Shown: positions 1 through 11,199, counted from the stretch's first letter. The stretch: DNA of 64,000 bases from Warburgia ugandensis (GCA_035236585.1 CP141132.1:22047945-22111944), one strand, 5' to 3'. Numbers and translations: made by a program. The notes: generated from the sequence alone by a model not told the origin.

Positions 1-2090
1 GTGTTTTACTGCAAGTGCACGGGCTACTGTAGTATAGTTAATGCAAGTACGGGTCAATCCCATAGGGATTTGACTTAAAAAATGGGAGTTTAAAGAAAAT
101 TTAATTGATAAAAATTAAAAATAAATAACATAAATTATTGGAATTAGAATTAGAATTCAGATCAAATCAACATATTCTTGATTAAAGATCTAACGGTTGG
201 ATTTATCAAATTTTCAAAAATCTTGCAGATCTGTGCTAAATTATGATTTTGGGATTTGGACGGTCTAGATCAAGTTATTGATTTTAGATTAAAAATCATA
301 GATGTTACTTAAGTCCAGGGATATCCTAAGAATGAAATTAGAAAGTTAATTGAAAAAAAGATAAGAAACAGAGGAGAAATTAAAAGTTTTTGCTCTGTTA
401 AGGCTAACCCATTGATTGGGTTAGACCGTAATTGATCTAGTTGGATTTGACAGTTCCTGGATAAGTAGAATGCAAATAACTCAAAACTAGAATAGAACGG
501 GACACAGATGTCAATAAAACAGGGAAAGAAATGTAATTGAATTTAAAGGACTAAGGCTAAAATTGGAATTTGATGGGAAAATCTGATTTTAAACGAAAAG
601 CAAATAGGAACCTGATGGAGGAGCTGGAGGAAGATGGGGGAAAGAGGAGAAGAAGGGAGGGGGAGTAAAGGAGGGAAAGAGGAAAGGAATGGAAACCCCA
701 GGCCGGGTTTCCTCCTCTTAGCCGGCTGGTAACGAACTGGGGCAAAGGACCAGTGGAGCAAGCCGGTGAAGATGACTGGGCAACGGTGTTGGATTTCTCT
801 ACGTCGGGCGCTATCTGGGCAGTGATGTCAGCCGATGAAGGAGGAGATGGGGATGAGTGGTCTGGGCTGGTGCTGCCAACTAGGGTAGATCAAATGGTAG
901 TGGGAAACTAGGGGGATGGGGGAAGATGAGGAGAAGAAGAAAGGATCGAGAGTGGGAGCGGCTGGTGTTGGGTGGGATGAGCAGTTTGGCCTAGGCAGTT
1001 CTAAGGAGGAAAATCGATGGGAGAGAGAGAGAGAGAGAGGGGGGGGGGGGGGCGGGGGGAAGAAGAGGATGAGAAAGAGATCAGGAGAGAGATATTTTGC
1101 CGGTGGAACGACGGAGATATTCTGGGTTGGTGGCCTGCTGGTGGAGCAAAGAAAAATGGCAGGAAGCTGGTGAGAACGGTGTGATTTGTGAAGAGAACGA
1201 AGGGGAGGGAGAAAAGGGTACTGGCCGGCGTTGGGAAGCTTAGTCTATGGACGATGACTGTTACGTGGAGGAAATAGAACCGAGAGAGAGGGAGCATGGG
1301 ATAGGAGAAAGAGAGGGAGTAAATTGGAAGAGAGCAGAGAAAGAATGTGGAGAAAGGAGGTGAGAAAAGAGGAACAAAGGGAGAGCTGAGAGGGGAAGGA
1401 GAATGCGAGAGAGGGAGAGAAAGCCTGCCTGCACTTCTCCTAGGGTGATCCAGCCCATGGGTGAGAAGAGAAGAGAAGAGATAGGAGAGTCGAATAGAGG
1501 AGAAGTTAATGGCCTTGCCTCCTACGATGCAGTCTAGGGGAGAGAAGAAAAGAAGAGGAGAGAAAAGGTGGTGGAGAGAAAGGCAAGAGGAAAGAGAGGT
1601 GGTTGAGAGAGAGATGCTCCGGTTGCCTCTTTTTCCTTATAACTTTTTTTTCTTTCTAATTTGGTCCCCCCTTCACTTTAGAAACTCCTCCACAATTACA
1701 AGTTGCCTTCTCCATGTTATTTCCTTTTGTCTATGATTCCTAATTAAGCTCAATTATCTTCTAAGAAACTATCTTATCCATCTTTGTGAGTGATTTGACT
1801 TATTCAATGCTCTTTAGGATAATCTGCACTGTTGAAATTTGATTTGAGTCATCCATGCCTCTTTTAGTTAATCTGTAAAATAAAAAGACCAAATTAGAAT
1901 AATCTGAACTATACATTAATCATCTAATAAGCTCTAATGATCATTTGACTATTGATTTTAATAAATTAAGGTTTAGATGGTCAATTGGGGCTAAATTCAA
2001 AATCAAGATAAAAATTGCAAATTTGAACGGTTAGATGATCTAATTGAATGCTAAATTAGGGGTATTTTGACCAAAATTGAACACTTAACA
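1..2090 (-). mobile_element. Athila-type Ty3/gypsy LTR (5' LTR or solo LTR)
   Basis: The left edge (GCAAGTGCACGGGC, then TAATGCAAGTACGGG) matches the 3' ends of the LTRs at 45835 and 56364. The right edge (TTGAACACTTAACA) matches their start, which reads TGTTAAGTG on the minus strand. No CCCCCAAC polypurine tract follows at 2091. The piece is therefore either a solo LTR or the 5' LTR of an element whose body lies left of the window. The first few LTR bases are cut off by the window start. The middle (600-1640) is strongly purine-rich on this strand. The open frames inside are compositional and are not genes. Confidence 0.85.
1021..1059. repeat. (GA)n followed by a long G run
   Basis: A short GA dinucleotide array runs directly into about 14 consecutive G, one C and six more G, inside the purine-rich part of the LTR. 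It could form a G-quadruplex on this strand. That is inference from composition only. Confidence 0.85.
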
Positions 2091-2224
2091 CCTACTATGA
2101 TACTATAAGCATAACAAATCTTTATTTGTGATAGTAGCGTAAATGTTTGCCTAATATATAAGCTGTAGTAGATTCTATATAATAAAAAAGGCAACATTTT
2201 CCAACTTTGGATGGGGTGTGAACT

Positions 2225-3480
2225 TTTATTGCAAGCGAAACATGTACAACCACTTATAATCTATGACAACCCTATGTGAATTTAAGTGATCACCCTACCT
2301 TCAACCCACCTTTGGATGATTTGACCCCGTTCATCTTATCCATTATCCCCTTGATTAACTAACATCCAAAATTCATGGTTGTTGGATGATTTTATCTATG
2401 CACCTTAAGTTTCTAAATTAGAATTTTGAATTGGAAATATTAGTAATTAGAAGCATTGAATTGGTAGTAGCTTTTGCAAGTAGCCATAATAAGGAAGGAA
2501 GAACAACACAAATTGCTTAGATCATCCAAATATAGGGCCTAACTAAGGGTCCTATCTATCTAAAAGATTCATTTAAAGATAGCTCTTCTCTTAACCCTTG
2601 AGAAATGCTATCTAGAAGGCATCTTCTATATTGATTTCCATGATCACCACATATAGAGTTTACCTTTTGATTATCTAGCCCATTCATCTTCTTGGACATC
2701 CCTTAGATTAACTAAACACCAAACTTCATGTTTGTTAAATGACTGTAGCTATTCTATTTGTGTTTTTTAAATTGTGGCCATTGAAATTTTCAGTTAACAT
2801 TGTTAGCAACTAGAAGCATCCAACTGACATGAATTTTTGTATGTAGCATAAATAAGAAAGGATGAACAAGATGAATGCGTCAGAGCATCCAAAGGTAGGT
2901 CCTGTCTCGGGGTCATAACATCCATGCATAACATTCATTCAAGATAACTTTCCTCGTAACCTTTTTGAAATGCTATCTAGACTAAATCTTCCTTACTACT
3001 TTCCATGTTCCCTTACCTAGGATATCCCCTAGATTAACTAGATACTAAAATTTGTGGTTGTTGGATGATTTTAGCTATGCGATTTGAGATTTTAAGTTTT
3101 ATCCATTAAAATTTTCAACTCAAATAGTAGTAGCTAGAAGCATTCAATTGGCATCAATTTTATTAGATAGCCTAAACAGAGGAGGGTGACCAAACCATTC
3201 GAATGTGGGATCTAGATAGGGGTCTGATTAGTGCAAAAGATTCATTTAATGTAGCCACCTTAAGACGATATGACTGATTCATCTTATTTAGCATCCCTAA
3301 ATTAAGTAGGTGCTAGAATTTATAGACTTAGATTATTGTAACTATTCTATTTGTGTTTTATAAGCTGTGACTATAGTTCTCCACTGACAGTGCAAGTAAC
3401 TAGAAGCATCCAATTGGCGTGAGTTTCTTTAGGTTGCATAAACAGGGGACTACAAAAAACATGAATGTATCATATATACT
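2225..3480. repeat. Degenerate tandem array, four units of about 270-360 bp
   Basis: Four successive units share the same order of words: GATTAACTA, then GTTGGATGATTTTAGCTAT-like, then TAGAAGCAT. The TAGAAGCAT anchors lie at 2448, 2811, 3135 and 3401, so spacing falls from 363 to 266 bp. Each unit continues with an ATTGGCAT-like word, AAGTAGC/GTAGCATAA and a GGATGAACAA-like word. No coding frame runs through it. The family is unknown to me; it looks like an old tandem duplication or minor satellite. Confidence 0.75.
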
Positions 3481-3482
3481 TT

Positions 3483-3749
3483 GAATTATCTTTTCCAGTT
3501 GATACTGTCTGCAACCACCATAGATGGAGATCTCTAGATAACTTGCCTACCCAATTTTTTTTTTCTTTAAATCTTCTCATCTTTTCTCCCTTCTACAACA
3601 TCAACTACATCTCGCATCATGTACCCCAATTCTCCATAGACCTCTCTCTATCTCTCTCCCATAGAGAAAGTTACAAACTGGCTTCCTTTTACATAGAAAT
3701 GGGTTAATATAAGTATTTCTTTGTCCTTGAGTGTTTTATTGTTGTTGGT
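3483..3749. other. Unassigned AT-rich spacer
   Basis: Between the tandem array and the CACTA-like element there are pyrimidine-rich runs (CTCTCTCTATCTCTCTCCC near 3640) and no recognisable gene or element. Confidence 0.5.
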
Positions 3750-4678
3750 ACTACAACAAAATGCCCATATTATGCTGATCCCATTTTTATATGGGAAATT
3801 TATTTTGGCTCAAGTATGCATGTTCTTTCAAAGTTATAATACTTTGAGTATCCATCTTATGTTTGATATTTATTTAGATTTTACATGATATTAGTTCATC
3901 TTCAACAGCAAGATGAGGAGACCAATCTTAGGGACGTGATATCAGTATAAACATTAGATAGACTTTTGACCTTTCTTTTTCTTTGTTATTTTTATGAATT
4001 GGTAACTTATGCCCAATAGGTCTTTATATGCACGCTTTCCATATGTATCCTGAGGACACATATGTTTTGAGTACTTTATTATACCTCTATATGCAATTAT
4101 GGTTTTATTTTAGTTTGCCTTCGACATGTTTGTATTAAATTGATGTGGTCTTGTTGAATTTGTAACTTTTTTTTTTCTTTTTCAAATGGGTTTCTAACAA
4201 GGTAAATTTTATTTTATATGAAAAACATTGTTCACTATAGCTAAAAGCTTTAGCAAATTGGGCATGTCATTTGTTATGGTACCAGTTGTGGCATATAATA
4301 CTACATGGCTTATGTAGACAATATCTGTTATCTGCTATGGACTTCTAGCCATAGTGGATAAAAGTTCAAAAATAAGAAATTGGACACATTATATGCTACA
4401 ATTTTAGTTGTCATAGATTATGTTGCATAGTTTTTACCTAAAAAAGATATTGTAGCATAGTAGTTGCAGATCCTAGAATTGGGTATTATCTAGAATGGCT
4501 AAAGCTTACTTAGATAATTGTAAATATCATCACAATACTATTATTTGCTACAATTAAGAACTCTTGAACAAATACATCACATTAGCTACAATGATAACTG
4601 CAATATTATATCTATTATGACTTTTGTCATTATTTGCTATGGTATTTAGCAATAGCAAATAAGTCATTTTCTTGTAGT
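3750..4678. mobile_element. Probable non-autonomous CACTA-like DNA transposon
   Basis: The left end begins ACTACAACAAAATGCCCA. The right end ends CATTTTCTTGTAGT, whose reverse complement begins ACTACAAGAAAATG. The two termini pair at about 14 of 18 positions and resemble the CACTACAAGAAA ends of plant CACTA (En/Spm) elements, though the outermost C is not kept on either side. The 0.9-kb interior has no transposase frame and repeats words such as TAGCAAAT and GCTACAAT. I see no clean 3-bp target duplication. It could be another ACTACAA-ended MITE family. Confidence 0.5.
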
Positions 4679-4683
4679 CTGGT

Positions 4684-5520
4684 TTTAGTAGTTGAGAAAA
4701 AATCGCCCCTATTGGTAGTTTTCCACCAAACATCTACCATAACTGGCATGAATTTTACACAAAAGAAGTTTTAAGAAAATGTTTTTTCACAATGATAGTG
4801 GTTTCCTTGTTGGGTTTTTCTTATTTATGTTTTAGAGAAAAGAACAAAGTTTTTTAGGGAGCCTCACATTTTGAGATTTCTAGGTGCATACAAGATGTTT
4901 GATGAAATTCCAATGAGAGAAACTCTATTAAAGTAAACCTAGATTAATGCACCACAATATCTGAGAGAGGGTGTAACCAATTTTTGCACTGTTATAAATA
5001 TTTAAGACCTGGGGTGTGCATATTAGCTAAAGAAGATGCAGAGAACAAGTGAAGGGTAGGTGATTTACCCATGTTGATCTTCATGATGTCTGTGATAAAA
5101 GACGAGGTGGTGGTGTTGTATTTGGTATTTTTTATGCCAACATTTTATATAGACTTTCGATCCAATGGTTTAAGGATGACTTAGGTTATCTAATTTCAAT
5201 AATTAGGTGTATTTATAGGACTGCATGGGTTTGGAAATGGAGTTCACATTTTATTAGGACACAACTGACAAGGAGGGAATTGTTCCAATAGGAAGAGAGT
5301 GGGTCAAGAAGCACCTTCAAAGAGTTGATTAGATAAGTTAACTCGGTAGCAACATGTAGATTGGTTAAGTTGATTGAATCAGGAAGAGGTAGAACCAGGA
5401 TGATTTGATGGTGTGCATAGCTAGTACTCTTAAAGCCAATGATGTTTTTGGATTATCAAATAGGAGCATCTATAATGCTTTTTGATTCATTATAGGGGAG
5501 GCTCTATGAGTAGTCTTCAC
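4684..5520. repeat. Tandem duplication, copy A (about 840 bp)
   Basis: This copy shares a colinear series of words with 5535-6350. These include CACAATGATAGTGG (4788 against 5635), CATGGGTTTGGAAATGGAG (5224 against 6060) and AGCCAATGATGTTT (5434 against 6264). Offsets of 847, 836 and 830 bp show one duplication with small later indels. There is no long open frame. The coordinates of the ends are approximate. Confidence 0.75.
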
Positions 5521-5534
5521 CGGAAATTCTGGTT

Positions 5535-6350
5535 TCAACGGTTGAAATAAAACCATCATTTGCAACTTTTTACCAAAGATTTGCCATAAATAGGTAGAAA
5601 TTTTACTAAAAATGGGCTTTTAGAAAAGCTTTTTGCACAATGATAGTGGAAGGTCTTCTTGTTACATTTTTCCCTTTTGGGTTTTGATGAAAACAACAAG
5701 GGTTTTTAGGACTTCTCACATATAGAGATTTTTGTTGTGCATGCAAGATGTTTGATTAAATTTAAATGAGGCATTCTATTGAGGCAGAGTTATATAATGC
5801 ACAACATCCTATTAGAGACAACTTAGTTAATCATTTGCAATGTTAAAGATTGGTGGAACACCCTAGGGGTAAAGGGTGACAAGATACAATGTAGGATGAT
5901 TGTCCTAAGTTGTTCTTGAAGGTGGCTGTGATAAAAGTAGAGTCAAAGATTGTTGTATTTGTTGTCATTTATCCCACTTGTTAGATAAGGCTTTTAATAT
6001 AATGGTTTATGAATGACCTAGCTTCTAGGATTTTTAGCTAGCTCTATAGAAATGGTATGCATGGGTTTGGAAATGGAGTGCCTATATTTCAAGGATGCAA
6101 TAGATGATAAAGAGATTTTTTATGGGAGTCAGTTAAGGAGCATCCTCAGAGAGTTGACTAGATGAGTTTACTTGGGGAGGACATATGGATTAGCTAGTTT
6201 GATTGAGTCAAATATAGTTTGGACTAGGATGATTTGGTGGTTTGCGCAGCTAGTACTATTATAAGCCAATGATGTTTGCTGGTTAGCAAACAAATGAAGC
6301 TATGTTGACTTTTGAATGCATTATAAGGGAGCACAATAGGAAGCCTTTAA
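5535..6350. repeat. Tandem duplication, copy B (about 820 bp)
   Basis: Second, diverged copy of 4684-5520, in the same orientation. Both copies end near a TGCATTATA or TTCATTATAGGGGAG word. It looks non-coding, and I do not recognise the source repeat. Confidence 0.75.
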
Positions 6351-6830
6351 GTAGATGGTGATTGAACTAAGGTGGAGATTCCTATGTGTCTTAATCACCA
6401 CCACACCACAAGATGGGACCTACTTTATCTAAATTTCTTAAGAGAAAAGGTTTCTCTTTAAAAGGGTTGTAAGCACTAACCAAAGAATTAATAAGATAAA
6501 GTTTCCTTGGTTTGAAATGGCACATAGAAAGTGGTGTAGAGAGAGTTTCCTAAAGATAACAGGAATCTCTTTAACGTCCAATGTTCTAACGGTGTTTGCA
6601 TGAACTACTAGTCATTCTAGACTAAAATGTTTATACCTAGACATGTTAACATCATATACTGTAGGGAACTTATAATATTGGGCACAATTGAGCATCTTTC
6701 ATTTGCCAATCACCAAGTCTAGGGGATTTCATAAAAGGCAACATAGTGTGCTAATAGCATTAGTACAAAGCATCGTGTGACATTGTAGCATGTCAAGAAC
6801 GTAAGCTCTGAGAAAGGATATTTACCAATT
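6351..6830. other. Unassigned intergenic stretch
   Basis: No open frame of note, no repeat shared with the rest of the window that I could see, and no RNA gene. Confidence 0.4.
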
Positions 6831-6846
6831 CATCATCATCATCATC
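6831..6846 (-). repeat. (GAT)n tail at the 3' end of the RTE LINE
   Basis: Five ATC repeats on the plus strand (GAT on the element's strand) lie directly after the conserved 3' end containing GGGGTTGGCTACATGAATC. A trinucleotide tail, rather than poly(A), is characteristic of RTE LINEs and fixes the 3' boundary. Confidence 0.8.
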
Positions 6847-7004
6847 AAGACCTTATCCCAATAAGGGGTTGGCTACATGAATCTTGTTCCTCCATTCCCC
6901 TCTATTAAGTACCGTGGCTTCATTTAGTCTTAAAGTTTTTAAATCTTTTCTCACAACTTCTATCCACGTTCTTTAAGGCTTTCCCCTTGCCCTTTTAGAA
7001 CCTT

Positions 7005-7205
7005 CTACTTGCATTGCCTCACTCCTTTTAACTGGTGTTGTTTTTGTCTTCGTTGGACATGTCCCAACCATCTAATTCTAATCTCCCTCATATTGTTACC
7101 TATTAGTGCTCCCCCTAAGTTTCCTATAATGTTTTCATTCCTAATTCTATCCTTTCTTGTCTTGACACTCATCCATCTCAACATCTTCATTTCTACTACA
7201 CTCAT
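7005..7205 (-). pseudogene. RTE LINE ORF2, C-terminal segment
   Basis: This stretch encodes about 66 residues with MLRWMSVKTRKDRIRNENI and RIRWLGHVQRR, the conserved C-terminal region of plant RTE ORF2. The matching stretch in the other RTE copy (25280-25435) has the same order of motifs. It is a fragment of a decayed ORF, not a host gene. Confidence 0.8.
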
Positions 7206-7599
7206 CCTATAAACATGACGTTCTTTAATTGCCTAACGCTATGATCCATAGAGCATGGCTAGCCTTGTAGCCATCCTATATAATTTTTTGTTTTAATTTG
7301 AGTGACACCTACCGATCACACAAAACTCTAGTTGCACATCTCCATTTGTTCCAACCCGCTTGGATTCTCTGTGTAAACTCCTTCTAAATGTCTCCACTCT
7401 CATGAATCATTGATCCTAAGCACCGAAAGTGGTCTTTTGCAGGGACTTATTGGTTATCAATCTTTACTAGTTCTTCACTCCAGCTCCTCTCCTTGTTAAA
7501 ATTGCATTCCGTATACTCTGTCTTAGCTGAGCTGATTTTAAATCCTTCAGGTTCTAATGCTTCTCCATAACTCTAGTTTTGTGTTTACGCCCTCTATTG

Positions 7600-8450
7600 T
7601 CTCGTCAATTAAAACTATATTATCTACAAATAGCATGCACCATGGAATCTCCTTGTGCAGATGTATTGTTAATTCATCCATAATCAACGTGCAAAGGTAG
7701 GGGCTCAATACTGATCCTTGCTACAATCCTATAGTGATAGGAAAATCATTGATCTCTTCGTTAATAGTCTTAACATTTGTTACCGCTCCCTCATACATAT
7801 CTTGAATTATGTCTATATGCCTTCGCAAAATCCCTTTCTCACCCAACACCCTCCATATTAACTTTCTAGGAACCCTATCATAAGCTTTCTCTAAGTCAAT
7901 AAAGACCATGTGGAGGTCCTTCCTCCTCGTCCTATATTTCTCTATCAATTGTCTTAGTAAGACAATAGCTTTCATGGTAGACCTCCTAGGCATGAAACCA
8001 AACTAGTTCTTTAATACACTTATCACATGTTGTAGCCTCATCAATTGCTCTTTCAGAAAGTTTCATAATGTGGCTCATAAGTTCGATCCTCCGATAATTA
8101 ATGCAGTTATATATCACCTTAATTCTTATAATTTGGTATAATAGAGCTCTTCCTCCATCCATCCAATATTTTCTTTCATTTTATATTCTTGTTAAACAAC
8201 TAGGTTAACTAAACTATTCTAGTATCTCCCATATGTTTCCAAACCTCTATTGGTATACCATCAAGCCTCAAGGCCTTTTCTGGTTTCATCTTTTCAAGGC
8301 CTCTTTCACTTAAGGTATTCTAATCCTACGGTTGTATCTATAACATCCAATGTTATTTAGGTTTACAGTACTTTCAATCCCTATTTTCTCAAGGCAATTG
8401 TCATTTAGTAATTTTTTGAAAGTAACTTTCTCACCTTTGTTTGATCACCC
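7600..8450 (-). pseudogene. RTE LINE reverse transcriptase region
   Basis: The segment at 7721-7993 contains VFIDLEKAYDRVPR, the conserved fingers/palm motif of LINE RTs, preceded by LRQLIEKYR. The palm motif, normally F-A-D-D in this group, reads F-V-D-N near 7640, so one of the two paired aspartates is lost. Upstream, 8080-8450 holds the thumb-proximal and N-terminal RT motifs in several frames. This copy could not have mobilised itself in its present state. Confidence 0.8.
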
Positions 8451-8670
8451 TTTGATCATCACTTCTAATGCACTTAACGTCATCTAAGTCTTTACCCTTC
8501 TATTGTCTTATTTTTGCAAGTTTAAATACATCTTTCTCACCTTCTCTTGATCCTAGCCTATTATAAAGATCATCATATGCCTTGAGTTAAATTCACTATT
8601 CTCTTAGCAACCTTTTTTAGCATTGTTATACTGTTCATAGTTTTCATTATTTTTAGTCTTTTGCCATGCT

Positions 8671-8928
8671 TTAAAACACATTTTCTTTAATAACTTTTTG
8701 TACTATTTCACTATACCACCAACTTTCTTTTACAAATTGCCTTTTACCTTTAGATACTCCTAGGATATTTGTTGCCACTTTCTTAATGGACTTGGCCATA
8801 TTAATCCACATGGTGCTTACTTTTGTTTCATTTTTTCGATTTCCTTCTACCATCAACTTATTTGTAAGTGAGGTTACATTCTCCCCTTTTGAGTTCCACC
8901 ACTTCATTTTTGGATACCTCTCTTTCAT
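8671..8928 (-). pseudogene. RTE LINE linker between endonuclease and RT
   Basis: An 85-residue frame contains YPKMKWWNSKGENV and ESWWYSEIVQKVIKE, which match the linker of the other RTE copy (YPKTKWWNLKGRK near 23540). Its upstream end is where the foreign insert begins. Confidence 0.75.
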
Positions 8929-9538
8929 CTTGAGGAATTGGTTCTCTCCTGTGGGCGAATCCCCTTACTATTGTTGTTTCAAAAATAGTTATCCCATTCC
9001 TACCTGTCTTGCAACATTTGTGGATGCGCTTTACTTCTTTCTGAGTATCTCGGCTTCGCTAAGCTAACCACCAAAGCTTCTGATATAGAATTTTGGTACA
9101 GAACACACCTAGTAGAGTATGCTGCTATGTTCTCCCATGCTCTTGTAAGACAAAATAGGGAAGAGAAGAAGCCACCCACCTTTGATGGTTACAAAACCAA
9201 GGTACATACCCTAGAACAAGCTGGTGCTTACTACCCGTGTTGAAAGACTTCCCCCTAATGGGTCTCATGCAAAAACTCCTTAGTCACTTGCTTATCCGAA
9301 GTTAATCCTATGGCTTTGAGCGCAAGGCCTTACTACATTTAGGTTGGTGTTGCAAGTTTCTTTATGGGAGAGGGGATTAAATATCTAAGGGGTGGTCGAA
9401 TATCTTCTTATCTTTTTGTGTATTTATCTTATGTATCAATCTTTTTAGTAATTTATTATTTTCTTTCCATTCATTCGGATCTCTTCCATTTCATTTAGGT
9501 TGTTTGGATCCTCCTTTTCTTCTAAACAAAGGGTTTAA
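8921..9538. other. Foreign insert of about 0.6 kb inside the RTE LINE
   Basis: Compared with the second RTE copy, where GGAAATGAATTTAATAGGTATCC is continuous near 23530, this copy is interrupted between GGATACCTC (8911-8919) and GCTCATTTTC (9539). The intervening DNA is less AT-rich and has one frame on the plus strand, about 8995-9240, open for roughly 80 codons (motifs EFWYRTHLVEYAAMFSHALV and KPPTFDGYK). I do not recognise the product. It may be a captured host exon or a piece of another element. No clear target duplication is seen. Confidence 0.55.
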
Positions 9539-9639
9539 GCTCATTTTCTTTCTTCCATCTTTTAATGAAAATATCCATAACCATTAGCTTATGAGGTTAA
9601 ACTCTCACTGGATATCACCTTACAATCCTTACACTTTGA

Positions 9640-10330
9640 TCTTTGGTATTCCTTAAGTAACAAAAAGTCTATTTGGCTTTTATGATGTCCACTTTTAAGA
9701 TTATTAAGTGTTCATCCCTCTTCTTAAAGAATGTGTTTGCAAGGGCCAAGTTATATGCCAAGAAAAATCAACGATAGCTTCTCCCATCTCATCTCATTCT
9801 CTTATACCATACCCTCTATATATCCTATCATATCCGTCCTTTTTTTTCCCCCTACATGGTCATTTAAGTCTGCTAAGATAAATATCCCCTTTGTGTTGGG
9901 AATTTTTTGCATGACTCCCTTCGTATCTTCCCAAAAATATCTCTTAATTATATTTTCTAACTTTACTTGTGGTGCGCATGCAATTATAACATTTATAATT
10001 TGCTCTCCTAGAACAAGTTTTATTATTATAATTCTATTACTAGTTCTTTTAATGTTTATAACTTTATCGTTTAATTATTTATCTACCACTATTCCTACGC
10101 CATTTCTATTATTATCCTTTCCTACGTATTAGAGCTTATACTCATCAACTTCTCTAATTTTAGCCCCTTTTCCACTTGGTTTCTTAGATACAAGTGATGT
10201 TGACTTTCTTACGTTTTATTGTATATATTAACTCCAAACTCTTACCTATCAATGTCCTTGTATTTCATGTGGTGATACAGGTCTTATGCTCTTGAGATAG
10301 CCTATTTACCCACACACTTCTTGACCCTCA
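9640..10330 (-). pseudogene. RTE LINE endonuclease region
   Basis: The minus strand of 9659-9702 encodes the SGHHKSQIDFLL-type motif that closes AP-endonuclease domains of RTE LINEs. The preceding segment matches the N-A-N-T-F-F-K-K block of the second copy. Near 10160-10230 remnants of the N-terminal block (T-I-R/K-R-K-V-N-I-T-C-I, then E-T-K-W) remain. The domain is spread over several frames and is not functional. Confidence 0.75.
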
Positions 10331-10570
10331 TGACATGAACTCATGCCTACTTTCCACTGCACCTGGGTTTTGATGCAGTGCATCGCTTTCGAGGGGAGGC
10401 TCTAGCAGCCCTTGACTATTTTCCACTACCCCTGAGAACTGATGTAGTGCACCACTTCCAAGGGAACGCCCTAGTAGCTCTTGCCCATTTTTCACTGCAC
10501 TTGAGATCCGATGCAACACATTGCTTACGAGGGATGCCCTAACTTTAGGTAAGGTCAGTGATGGACTCAT
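10328..10570 (-). pseudogene. RTE LINE ORF N-terminal region with 23-residue repeats
   Basis: An 80-residue open frame begins MSPSLTLPKVRASL and contains tandem copies of a 23-residue unit with A/V-L-H-Q/R, G/S-V/A-V and L-L-G/E-P/R-L-S/E. At DNA level the unit is 69 bp, starting at 10371, 10440 and 10509. I recall similar N-terminal repeats in plant RTE proteins. It marks the 5' end of the element. Confidence 0.65.
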
Positions 10571-10575
10571 GTCAT

Positions 10576-10990
10576 GTTACAATTGCCATACTTTGAAGAA
10601 GCTGAAGATGATTTTCATTATCTTCTCTCTTTAGTTATAAACTAATATACATATGCATATTCATTTACAAGTAAGAAGAGAAAATAACAAAATCATCTTA
10701 AACTCCTTCAAAAAGGTTCAACTTCTTGGCTGGCGCCTGATACAAAACCCTCTTTTTTTATCCAGGCTTGGGAATGGTGTCACCGGAGTTAAAGGATATG
10801 ACCAAATGATAATTGATAAACCTCAATACCAAGGGTAGAAAATCAAGATTATGATTGCAAAATGAGATTATAATGCTTGTGGAATAGGTCGCGGGAGCCC
10901 ATCAACCTTATCGGTCAAAACAGTATCATTGATATAAAAAAGGATAAATAATTATATTTTATTATTTGAAGACAGATAATGAGAAATTAG
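10576..10990. other. Unassigned spacer between RTE LINE and copia remnant
   Basis: AT-rich sequence with short chance frames on the plus strand. I see no domain, RNA gene or terminal repeat. Confidence 0.4.
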
Positions 10991-11199
10991 TTTTGGGGTT
11001 AGTTAATCCAAATATCTATAATTGATGGCTCAATTTGGAACGAGTACAACCTACATACGTCCATAGATTAACTTGCAAAACTTTGTAGAGATAATGTGGC
11101 TTATTGTTGTCAAAAAACAAATCTTATCTATTTGATCATAATAAAGATCCTAATCAAAATTACTATGAAGAAAGGCTTTTCTACCATCTAGAGAAATGA

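Larger units (their letters stand above)
6831..10575 (-). mobile_element. RTE-type LINE, nearly full length, inactive
   Basis: The element runs right to left. From its 5' side there is a leader with 69-bp repeats (10371-10535), an endonuclease region (about 9640-10330), a reverse transcriptase region (about 7600-8450), a C-terminal region with an RWLGHVQRR motif (7005-7205) and a short (GAT)n tail at 6831-6846. Plant RTE elements of this kind are about 3.2 kb, end in a trinucleotide tail and carry GHV-type C-terminal motifs. The interval is longer here because about 0.6 kb of foreign sequence sits at 8921-9538. The frame is broken many times and the RT active site is altered. The same family recurs at 23190-25650 on the other strand. 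No certain target duplication is visible. Confidence 0.85.

Noticed and set aside
543-1736. Several overlapping frames of 60-100 codons in the first 1.7 kb
   Set aside because: They lie in the purine-rich middle of an LTR on both strands, with low-complexity products and no domain.
8995-9240. Open frame in the RTE insert as a host gene
   Set aside because: It is short, has no start or splice context and lies inside a dead LINE. It is kept only as an unknown insert.
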